From assembly GCF_048820895.1 (NCBI RefSeq), contig NZ_JBMERQ010000002.1, positions 744,001 through 808,000 on the forward strand: a stretch of DNA of 64,000 nucleotides, read 5' to 3'. A model generated the notes under the pieces. The model made no database searches, was not told where the DNA came from, and saw only the letters and a list, made by a program, of their open reading frames with translations. The DNA comes from Cribrihabitans_A neustonicus. Lineage in GTDB: Bacteria; Pseudomonadota; Alphaproteobacteria; Rhodobacterales; Rhodobacteraceae. Made by a program: the position numbers and the translations under genes. Shown in pieces: positions 49,214 through 58,041 of this stretch (its first letter is position 1; every line of letters begins with the position of its first letter).

Positions 49214-50044
49214 TTATTTCACAGCGCCGAAGGTCAGGCCGCTGACGAGTTGTTTCTGGCTGAACCAGCCGAGGATCAGGATCGGGGCGATGGCCATGGT
49301 GGAGGCCGCGCTCAGCTTGGCGTAGAACAGGCCTTCGGGGCTGGAGTAGCTGGCGATGAAGGCAGTGAGCGGGGCTGCCTTGGCCGCGGTGAGGTTCAGC
49401 GTCCAGAAGGCTTCGTTCCAGGCCAGGATCACGTTCAGCAGAAGCGTCGAGGCGATGCCGGGAATGGCCATCGGCGTGAGGATATAGAGCACCTCTTCGC
49501 GCAAGCTCGCGCCATCCATCCGGGCCGCTTCAAGGATCTCGCCGGGGATCTCCTTGAAGTAGGTGTAGAGCATCCACACGATGATCGGCAGGTTGATGAG
49601 CATCAGCACAATGACCAGGCCGGTGCGGGTGTCCAGCAGCCCCATCTTGATGAAGATCAGGTAGATCGGGTAGAGCACGCCAACCGCCGGAAGCATCTTG
49701 GTCGACAGCATCCAAAGGAGGATATCCTTGGTCCGTTTCGTCGGCACAAAGGCCATCGACCAGGCGGCGGGCACCGCGATGATGATGCCGAGGATGGTGG
49801 AGCCGCCGGCGATGATGATCGAGTTCCACAGGAAGCGGCCATAGTTGGAGCGTTCCTGCACCACGCTATAGTTTTCCAGCGTCCAGTCGAAGAACAGGAA
49901 GATCGGCGGGTCGGCGATGGCCTGGGCTTCGGTTTTGAAGCTGGTCAGTGCGGTCCAGAGGATCGGGAAGAAGATCAGGAGGCCCACACCCCATGCGATG
50001 GCGGTGTTCAGGGCTTTGCGTTGCGGGGTCGTTGCGCGTGCCAT
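49214..50044 (-). CDS. smoG: Polyol ABC transporter permease (second subunit)
   Basis: A 276-residue MalG-type permease with six predicted transmembrane helices and the EAA cytoplasmic loop EILEAARMDGASLREEVLYILTPMA (glycine spacing as in binding-protein-dependent permeases). The C-terminus ends QKQLVSGLTFGAVK, the characteristic MalG-family tail. It pairs with the upstream smoF product to form the channel. The gene is 10 bases downstream of smoF. Confidence 0.93.
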   Translation of the reverse strand: MARATTPQRKALNTAIAWGVGLLIFFPILWTALTSFKTEAQAIADPPIFLFFDWTLENYSVVQERSNYGRFLWNSIIIAGGSTILGIIIAVPAAWSMAFVPTKRTKDILLWMLSTKMLPAVGVLYPIYLIFIKMGLLDTRTGLVIVLMLINLPIIVWMLYTYFKEIPGEILEAARMDGASLREEVLYILTPMAIPGIASTLLLNVILAWNEAFWTLNLTAAKAAPLTAFIASYSSPEGLFYAKLSAASTMAIAPILILGWFSQKQLVSGLTFGAVK

Positions 50045-50054
50045 GAGAGCCTCC

Positions 50055-51011
50055 TTACGCGTCCAGGTTCTTGCCGACGATGCGCATCAGGAAGATGGCA
50101 ACGATGTTGGCGAGGATGATGGCGTAGACACCGCCTGCCGAGCCGAGCCCGATGTTCTGGCTTTCCAGCACGCGCTGGAAAATCAGGTAGGTGAGGGTCC
50201 GGGTGCCGAAGGCGCCTTGGGTGGTGACGAAGATCTCGGCAAAGATCGACAAGAGGAAGATGGTCTGGATCAGCACCACCACGGTGATCGCCCGCGACAG
50301 GTGGGGCAGGGTGATGAAGGCAAAGCGTTTCAGCGGCGGCGCGCCGTCCATCTCGGCGGCCTCGAGCTGCTCGCGGTCGAGCGACTGGATCGCGGTGAGC
50401 AGGATCAGCGTGGCGAAAGGCAGCCACTGCCAGCTGACGATCAGGATGATCGACTGGGTCGAGGCCTCGGTCAGCCAGACCACAGGATCGGCACCGAAGG
50501 CGCGCCACAGGTGCGCCAGAAGGCCGTTCACCGGGTCCATGAAGACGTTCTTCCAGACCAGGGCGGAAACGGTGGGCATCACGAAGAAGGGCGCGATCAC
50601 CAGCACGCGGACGACGCCCTGGCCCCACATCGGCTGATTGAGCAGCAGCGCCAGCAGCACCCCGAACACCACGGTGATCACCAAAACGCCACCGACGATC
50701 AGCAGGGTCGCCTGAACGCTGGGCCAGAAGGCGCTGGAGGAGACGAAGCGGACGTAGTTGTCAAAGCCCACCCAGCCGAGATCGCCGCCGCGCAGCGGCA
50801 GGTATTTCTTGAAGGAGAAGTAAAGCGTCATGGTCAGCGGCACCAGCATCCAGCCCAGGAGCAGCACCACGGCGGGGGCCAGCATTAGCCGGGCTGCGGC
50901 GCGGGCATGTTTCGTGCCGGCCTGGTGGTCCGCCGCGGGCGGGCTCGCGGCCTCGGGGGCGGAGGCGGCGATGCCGAGCCGGTCCGCGGGGTGGGAGTGT
51001 TGGGTTGCCAT
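50055..51011 (-). CDS. smoF: Polyol ABC transporter permease (first subunit)
   Basis: The ATG at 51011 (MATQHSHPADRLG) follows GGAGGAGG and gives 318 residues. A poorly conserved hydrophilic N-terminus of about 40 residues is followed by six transmembrane segments and the EAA loop QLEAAEMDGAPPLKRFAFITLPHL. It is the MalF-type partner of SmoG. It is separated from the binding-protein gene by 103 bases that contain a strong hairpin, which should lower permease expression relative to the binding protein. Confidence 0.93.
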   Translation of the reverse strand: MATQHSHPADRLGIAASAPEAASPPAADHQAGTKHARAAARLMLAPAVVLLLGWMLVPLTMTLYFSFKKYLPLRGGDLGWVGFDNYVRFVSSSAFWPSVQATLLIVGGVLVITVVFGVLLALLLNQPMWGQGVVRVLVIAPFFVMPTVSALVWKNVFMDPVNGLLAHLWRAFGADPVVWLTEASTQSIILIVSWQWLPFATLILLTAIQSLDREQLEAAEMDGAPPLKRFAFITLPHLSRAITVVVLIQTIFLLSIFAEIFVTTQGAFGTRTLTYLIFQRVLESQNIGLGSAGGVYAIILANIVAIFLMRIVGKNLDA

Positions 51012-51073
51012 TGGGTGTTCCTCCTCCGCTGGCGGCAGGGGCCGCCTTGGACGATCATGCGCTTGCAGGGATG

Positions 51074-51099
51074 CCGGGGGGCGGCGTGGCGCCCCCCGG
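51074..51099 (-). other. Intercistronic hairpin between smoE and smoF
   Basis: CCGGGGGGCG and CGCCCCCCGG are perfect 10-base arms around a 6-base loop, located in the gap just past the smoE stop. No T-run follows on the minus strand, so partial read-through is expected. The position resembles the stabilising/attenuating structures between malE and malF. Confidence 0.75.
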
Positions 51100-51114
51100 T
51101 CTTTAGCGGGAGCC

Positions 51115-52422
51115 TCAGCGGTAGCCGGCGGCCTCCATTGCTTCGTTGGTGAGGGCCTGCGCCTTCTCAAGCGCCTCGTCGATCGACTGCTGGCCCGCGT
51201 AGACGGCGGAGAACTCCTGGCTCACCTCGGTCGCGATGCCGGCGAACTCCGGAATGGCGACGAACTGGATGCCGACGTAGGGCACGGGCTTCTCTGTCGG
51301 GTTCTCCGGATCGGCGGCCTTGATCGACTCCAGCGTCATGCCGGCAAAGGGCACTTTCTGGTATTCGGGGTTCTCATACAGCGAGATGCGGGCGCCGGGC
51401 GGAACGTTGGCCCAGCCTTCCTTGGCCGCGACCAGCTCGATGTATTCCTTCGAGGTCGCCCACTCGATGAACTCCTTGGCCACATCAGCCTTCTGGGTGC
51501 CCGCAGGAATCCCCAGCGCCCAGGCCCAGAGCCAGTTGGCGCGCTTCTCCACGCCGTCCTTGTTGGGTGCCAGCGCGAAGCCCACCTTGTCGGCAACCTG
51601 CGACTCGTTAGGATTGGTCACGAAGGAGGCCGCCACGGTGGCGTCGATCCACATGCCGCACTTGCCCTGCTGGAACAGCGACAGGTTCTCGTTGAAGCCG
51701 TTGGTGGCGTAGCCCGCGGGGCCGTAGTCGTTCATCAGGCTGACGTAGAACTCCAGCGCCTCCTTCCACTCGGGCTGGTCGAACTGGGCGTTCCAGTCCT
51801 CGTCGAACCAGCGCGCGCCGAAGGAATTGGCGGTCACGGTGATGAAGGCGCCGCCCTCACCCCAGCCGGCCTTGCCGCGCAGGCAGATGCCGTTGATGTC
51901 GTTTTCCGGGTCATCCATTGCCGCAGCGGCTTCGCGGATGAACTCCCAGGTCGGCGCCTCCGGCATTTCCAGACCGGCCTTCTCCATCAAGTCGGTGCGG
52001 TACATGATCATCGAGCTTTCGCCGTAGAAGGGCGCCGCATAGAGCGTGCCGTCATGGCTCAACCCTGCGCGCATCGCGGGCAGGATGTCGTCGGCTTCGT
52101 ATTCCTCCGAAAGATCGTCGAGCGGGACCAGCCAGCCGTTCGCGCCCCAGATCGGGGTTTCATACATGCCGATGGTCATGATGTCGAACTGGCCGCCCTT
52201 GGTGGTGATGTCGGTGGTCACCCGCTGGCGCAGGACGTTTTCCTCCAGCGTCACCCATTCGACCTCATGGCCGGTTTTGGCGGTGAACTCATCGGTCAGA
52301 CCCTGCATCCGGATCATGTCGCCGTTGTTCACTGTTGCGATGGTGATGGTTTCGGCCGATGCGCCGCCTGCGGCGATCAGCGAAAGGGCAGTGGCCGCAT
52401 AAAGGGCCTTTTTGACAAACAT
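51115..52422 (-). CDS. smoE: Polyol ABC transporter substrate-binding protein
   Basis: The 435-residue protein has a Sec signal (MFVKKALYAATALSLIAAGG then ASA) and a family 1 solute-binding fold: AETITIATVNNGDMIRMQGLTDEF at the mature N-terminus and the ERANWLWAWALGIPAGTQKAD-like hinge block in the second half. It binds mannitol/sorbitol-type polyols in the periplasm and delivers them to SmoFG. It is the first structural gene of the operon, with a palindromic operator about 70 bases upstream. Confidence 0.92.
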   Translation of the reverse strand: MFVKKALYAATALSLIAAGGASAETITIATVNNGDMIRMQGLTDEFTAKTGHEVEWVTLEENVLRQRVTTDITTKGGQFDIMTIGMYETPIWGANGWLVPLDDLSEEYEADDILPAMRAGLSHDGTLYAAPFYGESSMIMYRTDLMEKAGLEMPEAPTWEFIREAAAAMDDPENDINGICLRGKAGWGEGGAFITVTANSFGARWFDEDWNAQFDQPEWKEALEFYVSLMNDYGPAGYATNGFNENLSLFQQGKCGMWIDATVAASFVTNPNESQVADKVGFALAPNKDGVEKRANWLWAWALGIPAGTQKADVAKEFIEWATSKEYIELVAAKEGWANVPPGARISLYENPEYQKVPFAGMTLESIKAADPENPTEKPVPYVGIQFVAIPEFAGIATEVSQEFSAVYAGQQSIDEALEKAQALTNEAMEAAGYR

Positions 52423-52491
52423 CCTCTACCTCCCTGTTGAGATGTCTGCCGAAAGGTTAGCGCCGCGCCTGCACTTGCGTCAATTTAAAAA

Positions 52492-52505
52492 TTTACGCGC
52501 GTAAA
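52492..52505. promoter_or_regulatory. LacI-type operator in front of smoE
   Basis: TTTACGCGCGTAAA is a perfect 14-base palindrome with a central CG, the typical LacI/GalR-family form, 69 bases upstream of smoE and just past the lacI gene. A 12/14 match lies at 53644-53657 upstream of the lacI gene itself. Confidence 0.8.
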
Positions 52506-52536
52506 GTTTTTGCGTTTCCCGGAGAGAATCAGGGTC

Positions 52537-53568
52537 TTAGGCCGATCCCCGCATCACCAGCCGCCCGTCAAACAGCGTCACCTGCCGCGAATCGGTGCCG
52601 GAGCCGGTCTCGATCAGCGCCATCAGGGCCTCTGCGCTTTGGCGGGCGATGGATTCGTAGTCCTGCGACACGGTGGTCAGCCCCGGGCAGGTGTAGCGGG
52701 AGAATGGGTGGTCGTCGTGCCCCGCGACGCGCAGGGCACAGTCCGGCTGCAGCCCGACGCGCAGACCGGCCTCATAAGCGGCCGACAGAACCCCGATGGC
52801 AAGCCGGTCGTTACTGCACAGAATGGTGTCGGTGGGCAGGTTCCGGTCGCGCACTACCCGGGTGGCCTCCCGGAAACCGATTTCTTCGAACTCCCAGCCA
52901 TCGCCTTCGGCCTGGATCAGATGCGGCGGGTGGCCCAGCCGTTCCATCGAGGCGAGATAGGCGCTGCGCCGCTTGTGCGCGTTCGGGTTGGTGGGGGTTT
53001 TCATCTCGAAAAAGGCCGGCGGCTCGCCCGTGCGACAGAGGTAGTCCACAATGAGCCCAACGCTCTGGCTGTTGTTGGAGCCGACAAACCCCGCGCCCGC
53101 GTCTTCGATGCTGGCGTCGAACATGACCGTCGGCACTTCCTCGCAGAAGGCTCTCACGAAATCATGGTCCGAGGTCCGGCCCAGTGGCGCCAGCAGCACG
53201 CCCGCGGGCTTCAGGAGCCGCAGGTTCTCCAGATTGGCAATCTCCTGCTCCGGGCTGCCGTGGGAGCCCAGCAATACGGGGCGGTAGCTGGTGCCGAGGA
53301 TATGATCCTCAATCGTGCCCGCGATCTTGGCAAAGAACGGGTCGGCCAGATTGGGCACCACGATGCCGATGGTTTTGGTCAGCCGCCGGTTCTGGTTCAT
53401 CGCATAGAGGTTCGGGCGGAAGTCATAGCGCTCCAGTGCCGCCTCAATGCGCTGCCGGGTGGAGGCGCGCACGCTTTCGGGATCATTAAAGAATTTCGAC
53501 AGAGTCGGGCGTGAGATTCCGCTGATCGCGGCGAACTCCTCCATGTTCCTGATCTTCTTGCCTTCCAT
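52537..53568 (-). CDS. LacI family transcriptional regulator of the polyol operon
   Basis: The ATG at 53568 (MEGKKIRNMEEFAAISGISR) gives 343 residues. The N-terminal helix-turn-helix is MEEFAAISGISRPTLSKFFNDPESV with hinge helix RPNLYAMNQNRRL, followed by a periplasmic-binding-like sensor (TIGIVVPNLADPFFAKIAG; SNDRLAIGVLSAAYE). It lies directly upstream of smoE on the same strand. Palindromic sites flank the gene, so it very likely represses smoE-smoF-smoG-smoK-mtlK-fructokinase and itself, with a polyol as inducer. The long frame beyond 53568 is not coding. Confidence 0.92.
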   Translation of the reverse strand: MEGKKIRNMEEFAAISGISRPTLSKFFNDPESVRASTRQRIEAALERYDFRPNLYAMNQNRRLTKTIGIVVPNLADPFFAKIAGTIEDHILGTSYRPVLLGSHGSPEQEIANLENLRLLKPAGVLLAPLGRTSDHDFVRAFCEEVPTVMFDASIEDAGAGFVGSNNSQSVGLIVDYLCRTGEPPAFFEMKTPTNPNAHKRRSAYLASMERLGHPPHLIQAEGDGWEFEEIGFREATRVVRDRNLPTDTILCSNDRLAIGVLSAAYEAGLRVGLQPDCALRVAGHDDHPFSRYTCPGLTTVSQDYESIARQSAEALMALIETGSGTDSRQVTLFDGRLVMRGSA

Positions 53569-53643
53569 GACTCTGAACGCCTTGTCTTTAGTCTGCCGGG
53601 CACGGCCGGGGCAGCGATGCCGGTTGTTTCCCTGCCACCTTAA

Positions 53644-53657
53644 TTGACGCGCGAAAA
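53644..53657. promoter_or_regulatory. Second LacI-type operator, upstream of lacI gene
   Basis: TTGACGCGCGAAAA matches the smoE operator at 12 of 14 positions, with the core ACGCGCG intact. It is about 76 bases upstream of the regulator's start codon, suggesting autoregulation. The remaining 53658-53850 gap shows no other feature. Confidence 0.65.
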
Positions 53658-53850
53658 CTTTCACAGCCCCATTCAGAACGGCACCGGAGGCGTGCGGCGG
53701 CGAGATGGACGGGGAGAGGTATGTGCTGCCGGCAGGGAACCCCCGCCCAGGCCCGATGGTTGTTCTTCCAGTAGCCAGAGGAAGCTCCATGACCGCCTTG
53801 ATCACCGTGAACCCCGGCGCCGCCGCGCATCTGCAGGGCAGCGTGCCGGC

Positions 53851-54465
53851 ATGATTACTCTCCACGCGCTGAAATACTCCCGCGCCACCCGCGTTCTATG
53901 GCTGCTGGCCAATCTGGACCAGCCCTGCGAACGCATCGATTATGACCGCACGGAGGAGTTCCGCGCGCCGCAGGAACTCTCCGGGGTGCACCCCTTGGGC
54001 AAGTCGCCGGTGATCGAAGACGAGGGCCAGGTTATCGCGGAATCCGCGGCGATCCTGCGCTACCTGGTTGCCAAGTTCGGCGATACCAGCCATCAGCCGG
54101 AGGCCGGCACCGCGGCGTTCTGGCGCCACGAAGCGCTGCTCGATTACGTCGAGTCCTCATTTGCCGGGGCCGCGCTGCCGGTCATCCTGCCCGCCTTCCG
54201 CGGCAAGGAGGCGCCCGAGCAGGCGCGTGAGGCACTGAACAAGCACTTGAGTTACCTCAGCCAGGAATTGAGCGAAGGGCCGATGCTGTTTGGCAGCCAG
54301 CTGACGCTCGCCGACATCCAGATGTCCTACCTGCTCGCGCTGCTGGATCGTTTCGACCTTCTGGGCGGGCATCCCAAAGTTGCGGCCTACTGGAGGGCGC
54401 TGCAGCAGCAGCCCGGGTACTTGGCCGCGATCGAGGTCGCAGGCCCGATGGCGCCGCCGGAATAG
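53851..54465 (+). CDS. Glutathione S-transferase family protein
   Basis: The ATG at 53851 (MITLHALKYSRATRVLWLLA) gives 204 residues: a thioredoxin-fold N-terminal domain with the glutathione-binding GKSPVIEDEGQVIAESAAILRYL (cis-proline and ES pair) and an all-helical C-terminal domain with the N-capping segment QLTLADIQMSYLLALLDRF. The first catalytic residue region is YSRATRV, so a serine may activate glutathione. Substrate unknown. It is a single-gene unit divergent from the lacI gene. Confidence 0.9.
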   Translation: MITLHALKYSRATRVLWLLANLDQPCERIDYDRTEEFRAPQELSGVHPLGKSPVIEDEGQVIAESAAILRYLVAKFGDTSHQPEAGTAAFWRHEALLDYVESSFAGAALPVILPAFRGKEAPEQAREALNKHLSYLSQELSEGPMLFGSQLTLADIQMSYLLALLDRFDLLGGHPKVAAYWRALQQQPGYLAAIEVAGPMAPPE

Positions 54466-54699
54466 CCTGCAGGAGGGCGTCCTTACGGGGGCGAAGGCGC
54501 CAAGGACGTGGGCGAAAGGTTCGTTGCTGCCGGGGCAGAGAGGCGCTCTGGCGCGTCCCGCTCAACCACCGCATCGCCACCAGACCGTTTCTGCAGCAGG
54601 TGATGCTTGCCGGGCCCGCAGCCGCGCATTGCGCTTTTGTCGAGGCTGGCACATGATCGCGGCGATGAGGCGGGCCGGGCCCGCGGGGAGGGAGACGGT

Positions 54700-55530
54700 A
54701 TGACCATCGGCGAGACATTCCGCGCGCTCCATCAGCGCGGCAACCCCTTTATTCTGGCCAACGCCTGGGATGCGGGCAGTGCCAAACTGCTGGCCGCGCT
54801 GGGCGCGCAGGCGATCGGCACCACGTCGAGCGGCCATGCTTTCATGCTGGGGCGGGCCGACATGGGCAACGTTACCCGAGACGAGGCGCTGGCCCATGCA
54901 CAGGACCTGGTGGCGGCGACGCCCTTGCCCGTCTCCGGCGATTTTGAGAACGGCTACGGCGATGCCCCGGAGACCGTGGCTGAAACCGTGCGGCTGGCGG
55001 CCGAGGCCGGGCTTGCGGGCTGTTCCATCGAGGACACCGATATGGCGGATGGCAGCGCCTATGGCTTCGACCTGGCAGTGGAGCGCATCCGCGCCGCCGC
55101 CGCTGCGGCCCGTGCGCTGCCCGAGGACTTTGTGCTGGTGGCGCGGGCTGACGGCATCATGAACGGCGTCTACGATATCGGCGAGGCCCTGCGCCGCGTC
55201 CGTGCCTTCGATGCGGCCGGGGCGGATTGCCTCTATGTGCCGCTGCCGAAGTCAAAGGCCGACTTGCAGAGCGTCTGCGAGGCCACCCTAAAACCGGTTA
55301 ACGTGCTGGCGGCGGGCCCTTACGCCAATGTGCCACGGGCGGAGTTTGCCGGGATGGGCGCGGCGCGGATCTCGCTTGGCTCGGCGCTGGCGCGGCTCAC
55401 CCAGACCACGCTGATCGAGGCCGCGCGGGGCATTCTGGGGGAGGGCGATTTTTCCAGCCTGCTGGGCGCGATGCCCGGGGATGCGGTGGACAGGCTGCTG
55501 CTGGGAGAGCCGGGCAGCGGCGCAAGCTGA
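54700..55530 (+). CDS. Isocitrate lyase/PEP mutase family enzyme
   Basis: The ATG at 54700 (MTIGETFRALHQRGNPFILA) follows GGGAGGGAG and gives 276 residues. The superfamily core is present: NAWDAGSAKLLAALGAQAIGTTSSG, metal-binding DFENGYGDAPETV, and SIEDTDMADGSAYGFDLAVERI. The catalytic loop cysteine of true isocitrate and methylisocitrate lyases (KKCGH) is not evident, so it is the oxaloacetate decarboxylase/PEP-mutase-like class with unknown substrate. It converges on the chemoreceptor gene. Confidence 0.87.
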   Translation: MTIGETFRALHQRGNPFILANAWDAGSAKLLAALGAQAIGTTSSGHAFMLGRADMGNVTRDEALAHAQDLVAATPLPVSGDFENGYGDAPETVAETVRLAAEAGLAGCSIEDTDMADGSAYGFDLAVERIRAAAAAARALPEDFVLVARADGIMNGVYDIGEALRRVRAFDAAGADCLYVPLPKSKADLQSVCEATLKPVNVLAAGPYANVPRAEFAGMGAARISLGSALARLTQTTLIEAARGILGEGDFSSLLGAMPGDAVDRLLLGEPGSGAS

Positions 55531-55600
55531 ATAGCGGCGGGGCAGGACCGGGGCAGCATCCCGCAGTCCCGCGCCCCGCGACCCGATTGACCGGCGGGGC

Positions 55601-57961
55601 TCAGAAGTCCTGCCACAGATCCTTGGCGGCATTGCCCTCCACTGCCACCTTGGCGGATCTGGGCGGCAGCGCCCCGGCGTCCCAATCCGCACCATGCGCC
55701 GAGGCCGTATGCGGCGCAGCGGCTGGGGCCGGCGCGGACTCGGCGGGTTTGGCGAGGGTGGCGGTGCCGAGGTTGAAGCGGGAGACCAGATCCGCCAGTT
55801 TCGATGCATCCGAATTCAGCATGTGGCCGGCCGCGGTCGCCTCCTCCACCATGGCAGCGTTCTCCTGGGTGACCTGATCGAGCTGGCTGACCCCGGTGTT
55901 GATCTCGGCCAGGCCGGTGGACTGCTCGGCCGCGCCCTCGGCGATGCCCGAGACCAGTCCGGCGATGTGGCTCACGCGGCTGACGATCCCGCTCAGCGCT
56001 TCGCCTGTCTTGCCGACCAGGTCGACCCCGCGTGCCACATGTTTTGAACTGTCCCCGATAAGGGTCTTGATCTCCATTGCCGCGTCCGAAGACCGCTGCG
56101 CCAGCGCCCGCACCTCGCTTGCGACCACGGCAAACCCCTTGCCCGCTTCGCCCGCACGTGCGGCCTCGACGCCGGCGTTCAGCGCCAGAAGGTTTGTCTG
56201 GAAGGCGATGTCGTCGATTACGCCGATGATCTGCGAAATATGCGAGGAGCTTTGCTCGATCTCGGTCATTGCAGCGACCGCATCGCGGACCACGCCGCTG
56301 CTGGCCTCGGCCTCGGTGCGCGCCTCGCCCATGGTGCTTTCCACCGAACGCGCGCCCTCGGCGGCAGATTTGACGCTTGCAGTCAGCTCGTCCAGGGCGG
56401 CGGCGGTTTCCTCCAGCGTCGCGGCTTGTGTTTCGGTGCGGCGCGACAGGTCGTCGGAGGACTGGCTGATTTCGCCGGCACCGTTCCGGATGCTGCTGGT
56501 GACCTCGATCACCTGGGCGATGGTGTTGTGCAGCGTCTTAACGGTCATGTTGAAGTCGTGCCGCAGCTGCTCGTGGCCGGCTGGGAAAGGTTCCTTGATC
56601 GGCTGCGAGAAGTCGCCGCCTGCAAGGCGCACGAGCCCTGCGCTGAGGCTGGCAACCACTGCTTCCTGCTCCTGCTGCTGCTGCGCGCGCTGTTCCTCGG
56701 CGGCACGGCCCTCGCGCAGGTCGTCCTGCAGGCTCACCAGCGTTTTTCCGATCTTGCCAATCTCGTCGCCGCGCCGGGCCTCGCGCACGTCGGTGCCGAA
56801 ATTGCCGCCCGAGACCGCCTCCATGCTGCGGCAGATGCCGTCGAGCGGCCGGGTGATCGAGCGCGCGAAGAGCCAGCCGAAGACCGATAGCAGCGCAGCG
56901 CCCGCCAGCGAGATCAGGATCTGGATGTTGCGGTCGCGCGCAACAGGGGCCAGCAGCTCGGCGCGGTCCTGCTCGATCGCGATGGCCCAGGTGGTGTCGA
57001 GCATCGGCACCGGCGCCGCATAGGCCGCCACGCTCTGGCCGCGAAGGCCGGTGGTTTCAGCAAAGAAGCCCGCGGTGCCGTCCAGTGCGGCCTGGATGTG
57101 GGGGCCACCCGGCAGGACTTCGAGGGCCGCATGCCCGCCGTCAAAGCGCGAATTGGAGCGTGCCCGCAGGTCCTGGCCGATCAGGTAGACCTCGGCGGTT
57201 TCCCCGATGCCCTTGGCATCGTTCATGATTGTGTTCATCATGTTCACCGGGACGCGCAGGATCAGAACTCCCGCGGTGGCGCCGGCGTCCGTCCCCACCT
57301 TGGTGGCGACGAAGGCGGCCGGCGCGCCGCCATCAGCGGCGTAGGGCGCGATGTCGGAGAACAGGACCGTGCCGTCCTCGGCTTCCAGCGCGGCCTGAAA
57401 CAGTTTGGCCGCGTCGCTGTCTTTGTATGGACCGTTCACAAGGTTGGTGCCGTATTCATCGCGTTTGAAGACGGTATAGATCACCTCTCCGGGCACGCTC
57501 ACCAGAAAGGCGTCGGTATAGCCCTTGGCGGTGAGGAGGGTGCGGAAGGAATGGTGGAACTTCGAATGATGGATGTTGTAGGGGATGGTGTTCTTGCCGC
57601 GGTCCAGTAGATGGCGTTCGCCCTCGGGGTGAGGGTTGGAGGTGATGAAGGTCTCCCGCATTTGAGTCCCAGCGTCAGCGCCAAGGCTGCCCCAGGCGGC
57701 CGATAGGCGCTGCAGCGCTGTGGCGGTCGAGGGGGTGTCGGCCAGCGTCCGCAGATCGGCGTTTATCGCGCCGATCAGCGTCTCCAGCGCGGTCTTGCGG
57801 CTGGTCACCATCGCCTCGAATTGCTCGTTGGCCTGTCTGATGGCCTGACTCTGGAAATTCACCGTACTTGTGACCACCATGAAGGCGGTGATCAGCATCC
57901 CGAAGCCGACCACGAAGAGCGGCAGTTTGTAGGCAATCTTCAGCGATGAAAGTGCTTTCAT
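55601..57961 (-). CDS. Methyl-accepting chemotaxis protein
   Basis: Start at 57961 (MKALSSLKIAYKLPLFVVGF) follows GGGGAG. The 786-residue receptor has TM1 near residues 13-33, a large periplasmic sensor of about 290 residues with Cache-like features (GYTDAFLVSVPGEVIYTV; YLIGQDLRARSNSRF), TM2, a HAMP domain (RSITRPLDGICRSMEAVSGG) and a signalling domain with the hairpin tip DIAFQTNLLALNAGVEAARA. It ends in LWQDF, resembling the CheR-tethering pentapeptide (NWETF type). The ligand is unknown; no che genes are adjacent. Confidence 0.93.
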   Translation of the reverse strand: MKALSSLKIAYKLPLFVVGFGMLITAFMVVTSTVNFQSQAIRQANEQFEAMVTSRKTALETLIGAINADLRTLADTPSTATALQRLSAAWGSLGADAGTQMRETFITSNPHPEGERHLLDRGKNTIPYNIHHSKFHHSFRTLLTAKGYTDAFLVSVPGEVIYTVFKRDEYGTNLVNGPYKDSDAAKLFQAALEAEDGTVLFSDIAPYAADGGAPAAFVATKVGTDAGATAGVLILRVPVNMMNTIMNDAKGIGETAEVYLIGQDLRARSNSRFDGGHAALEVLPGGPHIQAALDGTAGFFAETTGLRGQSVAAYAAPVPMLDTTWAIAIEQDRAELLAPVARDRNIQILISLAGAALLSVFGWLFARSITRPLDGICRSMEAVSGGNFGTDVREARRGDEIGKIGKTLVSLQDDLREGRAAEEQRAQQQQEQEAVVASLSAGLVRLAGGDFSQPIKEPFPAGHEQLRHDFNMTVKTLHNTIAQVIEVTSSIRNGAGEISQSSDDLSRRTETQAATLEETAAALDELTASVKSAAEGARSVESTMGEARTEAEASSGVVRDAVAAMTEIEQSSSHISQIIGVIDDIAFQTNLLALNAGVEAARAGEAGKGFAVVASEVRALAQRSSDAAMEIKTLIGDSSKHVARGVDLVGKTGEALSGIVSRVSHIAGLVSGIAEGAAEQSTGLAEINTGVSQLDQVTQENAAMVEEATAAGHMLNSDASKLADLVSRFNLGTATLAKPAESAPAPAAAPHTASAHGADWDAGALPPRSAKVAVEGNAAKDLWQDF

Positions 57962-58041
57962 GTCTTTCTCCCCAACCACGCGGGCCGGAGGGCCGCGAGA
58001 AATCTCGGCAGGCAGAAGACATCGAAGGCGTTAATTTACCG

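Noticed and set aside
48014..50119. A 701-codon plus-strand open frame over the polyol transporter genes
   Set aside because: Antisense to smoK, smoG and mtlK, all with clear motifs.
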